NCBI GenBank assembly: GCA_963778385.1
Contig: CAVZUA010000040.1
Location: 78,907 to 142,906 of the forward strand
Direction of reading: 5' to 3'
DNA length: 64,000 bases
From: DATARH01 sp963778385
GTDB lineage: Bacteria > Pseudomonadota > Alphaproteobacteria > ATCC43930 > CGMCC-115725
In this document: positions 9,169 through 17,222 of the stretch, piece after piece
How positions within the stretch are numbered: position 1 is the first letter of the stretch
Layout: every line of letters starts with the position of its first letter
Notes under the pieces: model-generated
Databases searched by the model: none
Told to the model about the DNA's origin: nothing
What the model saw: only the letters and a program-made list of their open reading frames with translations
Made by a program: the position numbers and the translations under genes

Positions 9169-9187
9169 GGCCGGGTCAAGCCCGGCC
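9169..9187. repeat. Short palindromic repeat, copy 1
   Basis: Palindrome ggccgggtcaagcccggcc, identical to the copy at 20745-20763. It lies just upstream of the 3-hydroxyacyl-CoA dehydrogenase start. Repeats with this core are common in intergenic DNA of alphaproteobacteria; role unknown. Confidence 0.7.
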
Positions 9188-9223
9188 ATGACGAAGAGAG
9201 GGTGCAGGAAAGGAACGACGGGT

Positions 9224-10072
9224 ATGGCCAGGGAAAAAGTGGGGGTTGTTGGCGCCGGGCTGATGGGTGCCGAAATCGCGCTGGTCTTCGCGCTCGCCGG
9301 TCACGAGGTGCTGCTGAGCGATACCGGCGAGGCGCAGCTATCGGCGGCGCTGGAGCGGCTCAACCGGGCGCTCGACCGCGGCGTGCAGCGCGGCTGGTAC
9401 AAGGACGAGGAGAAGCCGCTCGCGCTGTCCCGCATCACCACGACCGTGTCGCTCGACCCGTTCGCCGCCTGCGACTTCGTCACCGAGGCGGTGTTCGAAG
9501 ACGAGCAGGTCAAGGCCGAGACCTACCGCAAGCTCGATGCGTTGTGTCAACCGCACTGCATCCTTGCCAGCAACACCTCGACAATCCCGATCTCGACCCT
9601 CGCCTCCTATGTGAGCGAGGCACGCCGGCCGAAATTCATCGGCACGCATTATTTCTCGCCGGCTTCGCGCATGAAGCTGGTCGAGGTGATTCCGGCTTTC
9701 GACACCGCGCCCGAGACCTTCGACATCGCGATGCGGCTGATGCGAGAGGCGGATAAAGTCGCGGTCAGGATCAAGGATGTCGCGGGCTTCGCGGTCAACC
9801 GCATGTTTCTCATTTTCCTGAACGAGGCGGTGCGGCTGGTCGAGGAGGGCGTGGCGACGCCGGAGGACATCGACACCGCCTGCAAGCTCGGGCTGGGCCA
9901 TCCGATGGGCCCATTCGAGCTGATGGACGCGACGACTTCAAAACTCTGCCTGCAGGTCTCGGAAATCCTCCACGACGCTTATGGCGAGCGTTTTCGCCCG
10001 CCGGCGCTGTTGCAGCAGCGCGTCAAGGCCGGCTTGGTCGGCGGCCGCAACGCCCGCGGCTGGCGAAAGTAA
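9224..10072 (+). CDS. 3-hydroxyacyl-CoA dehydrogenase (3-hydroxybutyryl-CoA type)
   Basis: 282-residue NAD-dependent enzyme oxidising 3-hydroxyacyl-CoA to 3-ketoacyl-CoA. The Rossmann motif is VGVVGAGLMGAEIA at the N-terminus, the catalytic histidine region is KFIGTHYFSPASRMKLVEV, and the C-terminal domain starts at VAGFAVNRMFLIFLNEA with the GLGHPMGPFELMD block. Length matches the short monofunctional Hbd/PaaH type rather than the fused FadB/FadJ type. ATG 9224 is chosen because the Rossmann strand then starts at residue 5 and AGGA lies upstream; the frame is open further up only into the repeat. It is followed 19 bases later by an SDR gene, with branched-chain oxidation genes beyond. Confidence 0.9.
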   Translation: MAREKVGVVGAGLMGAEIALVFALAGHEVLLSDTGEAQLSAALERLNRALDRGVQRGWYKDEEKPLALSRITTTVSLDPFAACDFVTEAVFEDEQVKAETYRKLDALCQPHCILASNTSTIPISTLASYVSEARRPKFIGTHYFSPASRMKLVEVIPAFDTAPETFDIAMRLMREADKVAVRIKDVAGFAVNRMFLIFLNEAVRLVEEGVATPEDIDTACKLGLGHPMGPFELMDATTSKLCLQVSEILHDAYGERFRPPALLQQRVKAGLVGGRNARGWRK

Positions 10073-10091
10073 TGGCAGCAGCGGTCGCTAT

Positions 10092-10865
10092 ATGAACCTG
10101 GCGGGCAAAATCATCGTCGTCACCGGCGGGGCGCGGGGGATCGGCGCCGCGCTGTGCGAGCGTTTCGCGAAGGAAGGGGCCAAGGCGGTCGTCGTCGCCG
10201 ATCTCGACGCGGCGGGCGCCGAGACGGTGGCGGCGCGGATTGGGGGCACGGCGATGCCCTGCGATGTCAGCCGCGAGGAGGACATCGTCCGCCTGATTGA
10301 CGACACCGAGGCGCGGTTCGGCCCGATCGATCTGTTCTGCTCGAATGCCGGGGTCGCCGTGCTCGATCCTGACTGGGACAACCCGGCGAGCGTCGCCGAC
10401 GATGGCTGGGCGCGCAGCTGGGCGGTCAACGTCATGGCGCATGTCTATGCCGCGCGGCATCTGGTGCCGCGCACGAGCGCGCGCGGCGGTGGGTATTTCC
10501 TGCAGACCGTGTCGGCGGCGGGGCTGCTGTCACAGATCGGCAGCGGCCCCTATTCCGCGACCAAGCACGCCGCGCTCGGCTTTGCCGAGAACCTGGCGAT
10601 CAATGTGCGCGACCGCGGCATCAAGGTCTCGGTGCTGTGCCCGCAAGGCGTCGACACCGCGATGCTGCACGGCATCACCCGCGGTGTCCCCGACGGCGAC
10701 GGCGTCCTCACGACGAAAGCCGTCGCCGATGCCGTCATCGCCGGTCTCGACGCCGAATGTTTCCTGATCCTTCCCCACCCGGAAGTCGCCACCTATATGC
10801 GCCGCAAGGCCGACGATTACGACCGCTGGCTCTCCGGCATGGCTCGCCTGCGGCGCGGGATGTAA
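10092..10865 (+). CDS. Short-chain dehydrogenase/reductase (SDR)
   Basis: Classical SDR of 257 residues. TGGARGIG is the cofactor-binding glycine motif, SNAGVA is the NAG motif, and the catalytic set is S in TVSAAG with Y and K in YSATK. An aspartate after the second strand (VVADLDAAG) points to NAD(H). It sits between a 3-hydroxyacyl-CoA dehydrogenase and the branched-chain 2-oxoacid dehydrogenase genes, so a role in acyl-CoA or branched-chain catabolism is likely, but the substrate cannot be named. Start at ATG 10092 gives the normal N-terminus; the frame continues upstream only inside the previous gene. Confidence 0.88.
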   Translation: MNLAGKIIVVTGGARGIGAALCERFAKEGAKAVVVADLDAAGAETVAARIGGTAMPCDVSREEDIVRLIDDTEARFGPIDLFCSNAGVAVLDPDWDNPASVADDGWARSWAVNVMAHVYAARHLVPRTSARGGGYFLQTVSAAGLLSQIGSGPYSATKHAALGFAENLAINVRDRGIKVSVLCPQGVDTAMLHGITRGVPDGDGVLTTKAVADAVIAGLDAECFLILPHPEVATYMRRKADDYDRWLSGMARLRRGM

Positions 10866-10938
10866 CGGAACCATAGGCCGCGGCGCGTGTATAATCGCCC
10901 GTGAGTAGAGGCCCCCTGACCACAGCGCGGTGCCCGAT

Positions 10939-12201
10939 ATGAACGACATCCCCGTCTCCAAGCCGCCCGTGTCGGCGCCGTTGCAGCTGCACATCCCGCC
11001 GCATCGGCCACAGCCGGGCGGGCATGCCGATTTCAGCTATTTTCGGCTGCCGCCGGCAGGCGGAGTTGCGCGGCCGGCGATCGATGTGCCGTCGGTCGAG
11101 ACGCACCCGCTGGCGACGGCGCTGATCCGCGTGCTCGATGAGGCGGGCGAGGCGGTCGGCGACTGGGACCCGCATCTCGACCCCGAGACGCTGCGCCAGG
11201 GCCTGCGCGCGATGATGCTGACCCGGGCCTATGACGGGCGGATGTACCGCGCGCAGCGCACCGGCAAGACCAGCTTCTACATGACCTCGCTTGGCGAGGA
11301 GGCGGTCGCGGTCGCGCAGGCGATGGCGCTCAATCCGGACGACATGCTGTTCACAAGCTATCGCCAGCAGGGGCTGCTGATCGCCCGCGGCTATCCGATC
11401 CTCGACATGATGTGCCAGATCTATTCGAATTCGCGCGACCCGCTGAAGGGCCGGCAACTGCCGGTGATGTATTCGTCGCGCCCGTATTCGTTCTATTCGA
11501 TCTCCGGCAATCTCGGGACGCAGTTCTCGCAGGCTGTGGGCTGGGCAATGGCCTCGGCCTATTCCGGCGACACCCGCATCGCGGCCGCTTGGATCGGCGA
11601 GGGCGCGACCGCGGAACCCGATTTCCACCATGCGCTGACCTTTGCCGCGGTGTACCGGGCACCGGTCGTGCTCAACGTCGTCAACAACCAGTGGGCGATC
11701 TCCTCGCACCAGGAGGTCGCCGGCGGCGAGGAGGCGACCTTCGCGGCGCGGGCGATCGGTTTCGGGCTGGCGTGCCTCAGGGTCGACGGCAATGATTTCC
11801 TTGCGGTCTACGCCGCGACCAAATGGGCCGCATATCGTGCGCGCGCCAATCACGGCGCGACGCTGATCGAGCTGTTCACCTACCGTGCCGGCTCGCATTC
11901 GACCAGCGACGACCCGACCCGTTACCGCCCCGAGGACGAGCCCCGGACCTGGCCGCTGGGCGACCCGGTCGAGCGCCTCGCGCGGCATCTGGTCCGCCTC
12001 GGCGAGTGGTCCGACGAACAGCACCAGGCGCAGGAAAAGGAGCTGACCGAGCTGGTGCGCGCGACCGATCGCGAGGCGCAGACCTATGGCACGCTTGGCG
12101 AGGGCGCTCATTTCGGCGTCGAGACGATGTTCGAGGATGTCTATAAGGAGATGCCGTGGCATCTCCGGCGGCAGCTCGGCCAAGCGCTAAAGGACAGATG
12201 A
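10939..12201 (+). CDS. bkdA1: Branched-chain 2-oxoacid dehydrogenase E1 alpha subunit
   Basis: ThDP-binding half of the E1 component that decarboxylates 2-oxoisovalerate and related acids. The ThDP motif spans WIGEGATAEPDFHHAL to NVVNNQWAIS, and FYMTSLGEEAVAVAQAMAL matches E1-alpha. The long N-terminal leader (FSYFRLPPAGG) is typical of bacterial BkdA1 rather than pyruvate dehydrogenase. Serine-rich YRAGSHSTSDDPTRYR is the usual phospho-loop region. ATG 10939 and GTG 10930 are both possible starts; neither has a strong ribosome site. E1 beta and E2 follow in the same direction. Confidence 0.93.
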   Translation: MNDIPVSKPPVSAPLQLHIPPHRPQPGGHADFSYFRLPPAGGVARPAIDVPSVETHPLATALIRVLDEAGEAVGDWDPHLDPETLRQGLRAMMLTRAYDGRMYRAQRTGKTSFYMTSLGEEAVAVAQAMALNPDDMLFTSYRQQGLLIARGYPILDMMCQIYSNSRDPLKGRQLPVMYSSRPYSFYSISGNLGTQFSQAVGWAMASAYSGDTRIAAAWIGEGATAEPDFHHALTFAAVYRAPVVLNVVNNQWAISSHQEVAGGEEATFAARAIGFGLACLRVDGNDFLAVYAATKWAAYRARANHGATLIELFTYRAGSHSTSDDPTRYRPEDEPRTWPLGDPVERLARHLVRLGEWSDEQHQAQEKELTELVRATDREAQTYGTLGEGAHFGVETMFEDVYKEMPWHLRRQLGQALKDR

Positions 12202-12213
12202 TGCGGCGGGTCG

Positions 12214-12315
12214 CCCCCACCCCGACCCTCCCCCGCCGGCGGGGGAGGGGGTGCGTTTGTGCACCGGCTATTGCCATCCCCCTCCCCCGCTGGCGGGGGA
12301 GGGTCGGGGTGGGGG
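12214..12315. repeat. Large nested inverted repeat between the two E1 genes
   Basis: The outer arms, 12214-12234 and 12295-12315, are exact 21-base inverted repeats built of C-rich/G-rich tracts. Each arm is next to a smaller hairpin (cccccgccggcggggg and cccccgctggcggggg), so the region can fold as one long stem or as two hairpins. It fills most of the 130-base gap between two co-directional genes. A closely related element occurs at 59164-59318. Confidence 0.85.
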
Positions 12316-12331
12316 TCGAGGAGGCCCGCTA

Positions 12332-13345
12332 ATGCCGACGATGTCGATGGTCCAGGCGCTCAACTCGGCGATGGACGTGATGCTCGCGCGCGACCCGAAG
12401 GTGCTGATCTTCGGCGAGGATGTCGGCTTCTATGGCGGCGTCTTCCGGGTAACCGACGGCTTGCAGAAGAAGCATGGCGAGCGGCGGGTGTTCGACGCGC
12501 CGATCGCGGAGGGCGGGATGCTCGCGGCGGCGGTGGGCATGGGCGCCTACGGCCTCAGGCCGATCGTCGAGATCCAGTTCGCCGACTACATCTATCCGGC
12601 GACCGACCAGCTGATCTCCGAGGCGGCGCGCATCCGCTACCGCTCGGTCGGCGAGTTCGCCGCGCCGATCACCGTGCGCGCGCCCTGCGGCGGCGGGATT
12701 TTCGGCGGACAGACCCATTCGCAAAGCGTCGAAGCGATCTTCACTCATGTCTGCGGGCTGAAGACGGTGATGCCGTCCAACCCCTACGACGCCAAAGGCC
12801 TGCTGATCGCGGCGATCGAGGACGACGACCCGGTGGTCTTTTTCGAGCCGAAACGCCTCTATAACGGCCCGTTCGACGGCCATCCCGACCGGCCGGCAGT
12901 GTCGTGGTCGCAGCACCGGGCGAGCGAGGTGCCGGAGGGGTATTACACCGTGCCGCTCGGCCAGGCGGTTATCGTGCGGCCGGGCAGCGCAGTCAGCGTG
13001 CTCGCCTACGGCACGATGGTCCATGTCGCGCTCGCCGCCACTGAGGAGGCTCAGGTCGACGCCGAGGTGATCGACCTGCGGACGCTGCTCCCGCTGGACA
13101 TCGAGACGATCGTGACCTCGGTGAAAAAGACCGGCCGCTGCGTGATCGCGCACGAGGCGACGCGCACCTGCGGCTACGGCGCCGAGCTGTCGGCGCTGGT
13201 CCAGGAGGAATGTTTCTACCATCTCGAAGCGCCGATCGTGCGGGTGACCGGGTTCGATACGCCCTATCCGCACGCCCTGGAATGGGCATACTTCCCCGGC
13301 CCGAAACGCGTCGCCGACGGCATTCGCCAGGCCCTGGCCGACTGA
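12332..13345 (+). CDS. bkdA2: Branched-chain 2-oxoacid dehydrogenase E1 beta subunit
   Basis: 337-residue transketolase-like subunit that completes the E1 active site. Diagnostic segments are LIFGEDVGFYGGVFRVTDGL, IVEIQFADYIYPATDQ and RAPCGGGIFGGQTHSQS. The C-terminal transketolase domain contains DLRTLLPLDIETI and AHEATRTCGYGAE. The ATG at 12332 is preceded by GAGGAGG and gives the usual N-terminus; the open frame upstream runs through the palindromic repeat and is not coding. The E2 gene begins one base after its stop. Confidence 0.95.
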   Translation: MPTMSMVQALNSAMDVMLARDPKVLIFGEDVGFYGGVFRVTDGLQKKHGERRVFDAPIAEGGMLAAAVGMGAYGLRPIVEIQFADYIYPATDQLISEAARIRYRSVGEFAAPITVRAPCGGGIFGGQTHSQSVEAIFTHVCGLKTVMPSNPYDAKGLLIAAIEDDDPVVFFEPKRLYNGPFDGHPDRPAVSWSQHRASEVPEGYYTVPLGQAVIVRPGSAVSVLAYGTMVHVALAATEEAQVDAEVIDLRTLLPLDIETIVTSVKKTGRCVIAHEATRTCGYGAELSALVQEECFYHLEAPIVRVTGFDTPYPHALEWAYFPGPKRVADGIRQALAD

Positions 13346-13346
13346 G

Positions 13347-14588
13347 ATGGCGCGCCGCGTCGTCAAACTGCCGGACATCGGCGAAGGCACCACCGAGGCC
13401 GAGATTGTCGGCTGGCTGGTCAAGGTCGGCGACCATGTCGACGAGGAAGAGCCGCTCGCCGAGGTGATGACCGACAAGGCAACGGTCGAAATTCCCTCGC
13501 CCGCCGCCGGCACCGTCATCGCCCTCAACGGCAAGGTCGGCGAAAAGCTGGCGGTGGGCTCTGACTTGGTGGTGTTGGAGGTAGAAGGAGCTAAAGACCC
13601 TCACCCACCGGCTGCTTCGCAGCCGGTCCCCCCTCTCCCGCAAGCGGGCGAGGGCTCAGAAAAGCCCCTCTCCCGCAGTGCGGGAGAGGGTGGCTCCGGG
13701 CGCAGCCCGGAGACGGGTGAGGGTAAACCCCTCGCGGCGCCAGCGGTGCGCAATCGGGCGCGCGACCTCGGCATCGACCTCCGGCTGGTGCACGGCACCG
13801 GGCCAGAAGGACGTATCACCCATTCCGACGTGCTGGCCTTTGCCGAAAGCCACTCGGCCGCGGCAATGCCCCCGCCGCCGTCAGCCAGCCGTGACGCGAT
13901 CGAGGACGTACCACTCACTGGGCTGCGCCGGGCCATCGCCGAGCACCTGGAGAACGCGTGGCGACGCATCCCGCATTTCGCCTATATCGAGGCGGTTGAT
14001 GTCACCGCACTCGAGGAACTGCGCGCTCATCTCAACGAGACGCACGCGGCCCGCGGTCATCTGACCCTCTTGCCGTTTTTGATGCGGGCAATCGTCAATG
14101 CGATCGCCGAGCATCCGCAGGTCAATGCGCGCTTCGATGACGAGGTGGGGGTCCTGCACCGCCACCGCACGGCGCATGTCGGCATCGCGACGCAAACGCC
14201 GGCCGGGCTGACCGTGCCGGTCGTTCGCGACGCGCAGACGCTCGACCTGTGGCAGACGGCGGCCGAGATCGCCCGCCTCGCCGAAGCAGCCCGCACCGGC
14301 AAGGCCAGGCGCGAGGAACTGACCGGCTCCACGATCACGATCACCAGCCTCGGCGCACTCGGCGGCCTCGCGGCGACGCCGGTGATCAATCACCCCGAGG
14401 TCGCGATCGTCGGCGTCAACCGCATCGTCGAGCAGCCGATCGTACGCGACGGCCAGGTCGTCATCCGCAAGATGATGAACCTGTCCTCCTCCTTCGATCA
14501 CCGCATCGTCGACGGCTGGGAGGCGGCTTCATTTATCGCCAAGGTGAAAGGCTATCTGGAGCAGCCGGCGACGCTGTTCATCGCCTAA
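13347..14588 (+). CDS. bkdB: Branched-chain 2-oxoacid dehydrogenase E2, lipoyl acyltransferase
   Basis: 413-residue core of the complex. Lipoyl domain at residues 1-77 with lipoylated K44 in MTDKATVEI. A linker follows, then a peripheral subunit-binding domain (APAVRNRARDLGIDL ... GPEGRITHSDV, about 130-170). The catalytic domain ends in HRIVDGW (H385, D389). The linker, residues about 84-126, is encoded by a palindromic repeat (see 13597-13724) and is Gly/Glu/Pro-rich. No dihydrolipoamide dehydrogenase gene follows, so E3 must come from elsewhere in the genome. Confidence 0.94.
   Translation: MARRVVKLPDIGEGTTEAEIVGWLVKVGDHVDEEEPLAEVMTDKATVEIPSPAAGTVIALNGKVGEKLAVGSDLVVLEVEGAKDPHPPAASQPVPPLPQAGEGSEKPLSRSAGEGGSGRSPETGEGKPLAAPAVRNRARDLGIDLRLVHGTGPEGRITHSDVLAFAESHSAAAMPPPPSASRDAIEDVPLTGLRRAIAEHLENAWRRIPHFAYIEAVDVTALEELRAHLNETHAARGHLTLLPFLMRAIVNAIAEHPQVNARFDDEVGVLHRHRTAHVGIATQTPAGLTVPVVRDAQTLDLWQTAAEIARLAEAARTGKARREELTGSTITITSLGALGGLAATPVINHPEVAIVGVNRIVEQPIVRDGQVVIRKMMNLSSSFDHRIVDGWEAASFIAKVKGYLEQPATLFIA
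13597..13724. repeat. Palindromic repeat inserted in frame in the E2 gene
   Basis: A 128-base composite palindrome. The outer arms are accctcaccc and gggtgagggt, and inside are several hairpins (ccggctgcttcgcagccgg, ctcccgcagtgcgggag, ctccgggcgcagcccggag). It is read through in frame and encodes about 43 residues of the flexible linker between the lipoyl and subunit-binding domains. The structure is typical of mobile intergenic repeats, not of coding sequence. Confidence 0.8.
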
Positions 14589-14603
14589 GCGAGAGCATGA
14601 TGG

Positions 14604-14939
14604 TTAGACACCGCACGCGAAAAGCAGCCCGACCAGCCGGTCGCGCGTCTCTTCGTCCATCGCGTCGAAGCTGAGGCCGAGGGTGTCGTCATCGGCGCGC
14701 GCGACGCGCGCCGTTACATCGCCGATACGCGGCACGCGCAATTCGGCATTCTCGCCGGAACGTAACGTATTCGGCTCGGCGAGATCGAGGCGGAGGCCAC
14801 CGAGCGAGATATTCGCGACAAGGCCGATGCGCCATGTGTCATCGCCGAGGCGACGCCAGCAAGCCGCGGTTTCGAAAGCGAAGCGTTCATCGGCGCGCAC
14901 GGTGCGCCGTACAACAAGTGCCAGGTTTGTGGTTGCCAT
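14604..14939 (-). CDS. PilZ domain protein
   Basis: 111 residues made of a single PilZ domain, the common receptor for cyclic di-GMP. The arginine motif is RRTVRADERF near residue 10 and the second motif is NISLGGLRLD. ATG 14939 is chosen for its GGAGAG ribosome site directly upstream; an ATG at 14975 is possible. No output domain is present, so it would act by binding a partner. It converges on the E2 gene with 15 bases between them. Confidence 0.85.
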   Translation of the reverse strand: MATTNLALVVRRTVRADERFAFETAACWRRLGDDTWRIGLVANISLGGLRLDLAEPNTLRSGENAELRVPRIGDVTARVARADDDTLGLSFDAMDEETRDRLVGLLFACGV

Positions 14940-15238
14940 TCTCTCCGCCCCTCCGTCGGCTCTGCGGGCCGTCATCAGCGGGGCAATGAGAAACCTGTGC
15001 CATCTCGCGTGGCACCGCTGCGAAGATCAATTATTGTTAAAAAACCGAATGTTAAGGTTAAGCGCGACTGCGGGAACGGAACTGCGACCCGCAGATTTCG
15101 CGTCCTGCGTCGCAAAATGCGACGGAAGTTACGGAGCTAGAGTTAATGAACCGGTGGCCTCGGGTTAATGGCCGCAAACGAAACGCGGGCAGGCGGAGCC
15201 GCCCGCGTCGTCGTCAGACCCACCCTCGGCGTAAAATC

Positions 15239-15508
15239 CTACCGGGCGACCGGCTCGTACTGGTCGAACGAGGCGAAGCAGTCCTGCCGCAGGTTCTCCA
15301 TGAAGCGGATCGGGCCGCATTCCTTGCGCTCGCGATAGGCGCGGAAGCCCATATTGTGCGAGAGGAGCCAATCGTAATGGGCGCTCTTGATGTTGTTCTG
15401 TTCCGGCGTCTCGTAGCGGCCGCTGTAATGGAACGCCATCTGCGCCTGGGCCGGGGACAAGGCCGCCAGCAGACCGATCACCGCGGCGGCACCGAGTAAT
15501 TTCGACAT
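15239..15508 (-). CDS. Small exported protein of unknown function
   Basis: 89 residues with a signal peptide (MSKLLGAAAVIGLLAALSPAQAQ). The mature part of about 66 residues contains YDWLLSHNMGFRAYRERKEC and LRQDCFASFDQYEPV, with two cysteines that could form a disulfide. Similar small secreted proteins are familiar from alphaproteobacteria but have no assigned function. The 299 bases between its 3' end and the PilZ gene start hold no supported gene. Confidence 0.65.
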   Translation of the reverse strand: MSKLLGAAAVIGLLAALSPAQAQMAFHYSGRYETPEQNNIKSAHYDWLLSHNMGFRAYRERKECGPIRFMENLRQDCFASFDQYEPVAR

Positions 15509-15685
15509 CTCACTGCTCCTCGTTGGGGGTTTTACGCTCGTAACAGTTCGACGCGCTTTCGCGGTCGGGTTGACCGACCTTTAGCAACGCCCGGCGAATC
15601 AGTTCGTTCCATCCGCAACCCCAACGAGGAATTGCCCGGAAACCGGGCCGAGGAACGCGGACCGAAAAAATGGCGTTTCTAGGGC

Positions 15686-16570
15686 ATGGTCGACACACCG
15701 ATCCGCTACACTGCCCACTCCCGGGGGAGCGCGACGCCGATGCGGCAAGTCGGTTGGGGACAGCGGCTGCACCGCGTCTGGCAGTCGATCGGGCGCGACA
15801 ACATCTCGATCATGGCCGCGGGCATTGCCTATTACGCGATGCTGTCGATCTTCCCCGGCATGTCGGCGCTGGTCCTGAGCTACGGCCTCGTCGCCGATCC
15901 GCAAACCATCGAGCATCATGTCAGTTCGATGGCCGGGGTGCTGCCGGGCGAAGCGTTGAAGCTGCTGGCGGACCAGCTCAACGTACTGGTTACCGCGCCG
16001 CGCGAAGGGTTGGGCATCGGGCTCATCGTTAGCGTGTTTGTCGGGCTGTGGAGCTCGACCGCCGGCACCAGCGCGATGATGAACGCGCTGACCATCGCCT
16101 ATGAAGGCAGGGAAGAGCGCGGCATCTTCCATTTTTACGGGCTGTCGATCGCGCTGACCGTGGGCGGCGTGCTGTTTCTGCTCCTCGCGCTGGTGCTGAT
16201 CGCCGGCGTGCCAGCGGCGGCGGCCGACTTGCCGCTCCCCGAATTCTGGAAACAGCTGCTGCCGCTGCTGCGCTTTCCGATGCTCGCGGTGGTCGCGGTG
16301 GTCGCGATCGGCACGCTGTATCGGTTGGCGCCCGACCGTAAGCGGCCGGGTTGGGATTTCTTCCGGCCCGGAACCATCGCCGCGAGCCTGCTATGGCTCG
16401 CCGGCTCGTCGGCGTTCTCGTTCTACGCCGCGCATTTCGGCGCCTACGACCGCACCTATGGCTCGGTCGGCGCGGTCGCCATCATGCTCGTATGGTTCTA
16501 CGTCTCGGCCTATATCATCCTGGCCGGTGCCGAATTGAACGGCGCGAGCCTGGCCGCCGACGAGGCCTGA
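15686..16570 (+). CDS. YihY/BrkB family membrane protein
   Basis: 294-residue integral membrane protein. The start of the domain has DNISIMAAGIAYYAMLSIFPGMSALVLSYG, which is characteristic of the YihY (formerly RNase BN) family, and the end has AIMLVWFYVSAYIILAGAELNG. About six membrane helices are visible. The molecular role is not established; the old ribonuclease label should not be used. Confidence 0.88.
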   Translation: MVDTPIRYTAHSRGSATPMRQVGWGQRLHRVWQSIGRDNISIMAAGIAYYAMLSIFPGMSALVLSYGLVADPQTIEHHVSSMAGVLPGEALKLLADQLNVLVTAPREGLGIGLIVSVFVGLWSSTAGTSAMMNALTIAYEGREERGIFHFYGLSIALTVGGVLFLLLALVLIAGVPAAAADLPLPEFWKQLLPLLRFPMLAVVAVVAIGTLYRLAPDRKRPGWDFFRPGTIAASLLWLAGSSAFSFYAAHFGAYDRTYGSVGAVAIMLVWFYVSAYIILAGAELNGASLAADEA

Positions 16571-16646
16571 CCGGTCGCCGCGCGCCGGAACCAATACCCG
16601 TTTGCCCCCGTTGAACCCGCACGATCTTCACCAATGGGAGGCAACC

Positions 16647-17051
16647 GTGTCGAAATCCGTTCTTGCCCTTGCCGCGGCCTTGTCCCTCGCGGCGCCCCTG
16701 GCCTCCGCGCAGGATTTTGGCGCGCCGCATTCGCAGGCCAACCGGCCCGCCCATCTGCTCACCGTGGCGTTGACCACGCAATCGGGCGAGCTGCGTGCCA
16801 GCCAGATGATCGGCAGCACGGTCTATGACGTGCAGAACCGCAATATCGGCAGCGTCAAGGACATCGTGCTCGACCGCGACGGCAAGGTTGCCGGCGTCAT
16901 CGTCGATGTCGGCGCGTTTCTCGGCGCCGGCGGCAAATACGTCGCCGTCGGTCTCAATGACTTCAAGACCGACAACGACCGGCTGACGCTCAACCAGACC
17001 AAGGAGCAACTCCAGGCGGCGCAGAGCTATCAACTCGACAACCGGCGCTGA
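16647..17051 (+). CDS. Exported PRC-barrel domain protein
   Basis: 134 residues with a signal peptide (SKSVLALAAALSLAAPLASAQ). A PRC-barrel covers about residues 45-125: ASQMIGSTVYDVQNRNIGSVKDIVLDRDGKVAGVIVDVG. PRC-barrel proteins of this periplasmic kind are common in alphaproteobacteria; function unknown. The GTG start at 16647 is preferred because GGGAGG lies just upstream and the signal peptide then starts directly. It is followed by a kinase gene in the same direction. Confidence 0.8.
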   Translation: MSKSVLALAAALSLAAPLASAQDFGAPHSQANRPAHLLTVALTTQSGELRASQMIGSTVYDVQNRNIGSVKDIVLDRDGKVAGVIVDVGAFLGAGGKYVAVGLNDFKTDNDRLTLNQTKEQLQAAQSYQLDNRR

Positions 17052-17222
17052 CGATGGTGGTTGAACCGCGAGTTGCCGGGCTTCTCCCGACAATTCGAGA
17101 TGGCCGACCTCCTCGGCGGGCGCGGCGTCGGCGATAAACGCGATGACAAGGCGGCATCGCCGCCGATAACGCGCTCGGGGAGGCAATGCCCATTATCCGA
17201 GATACACGAGGGCGCGGCGGCG

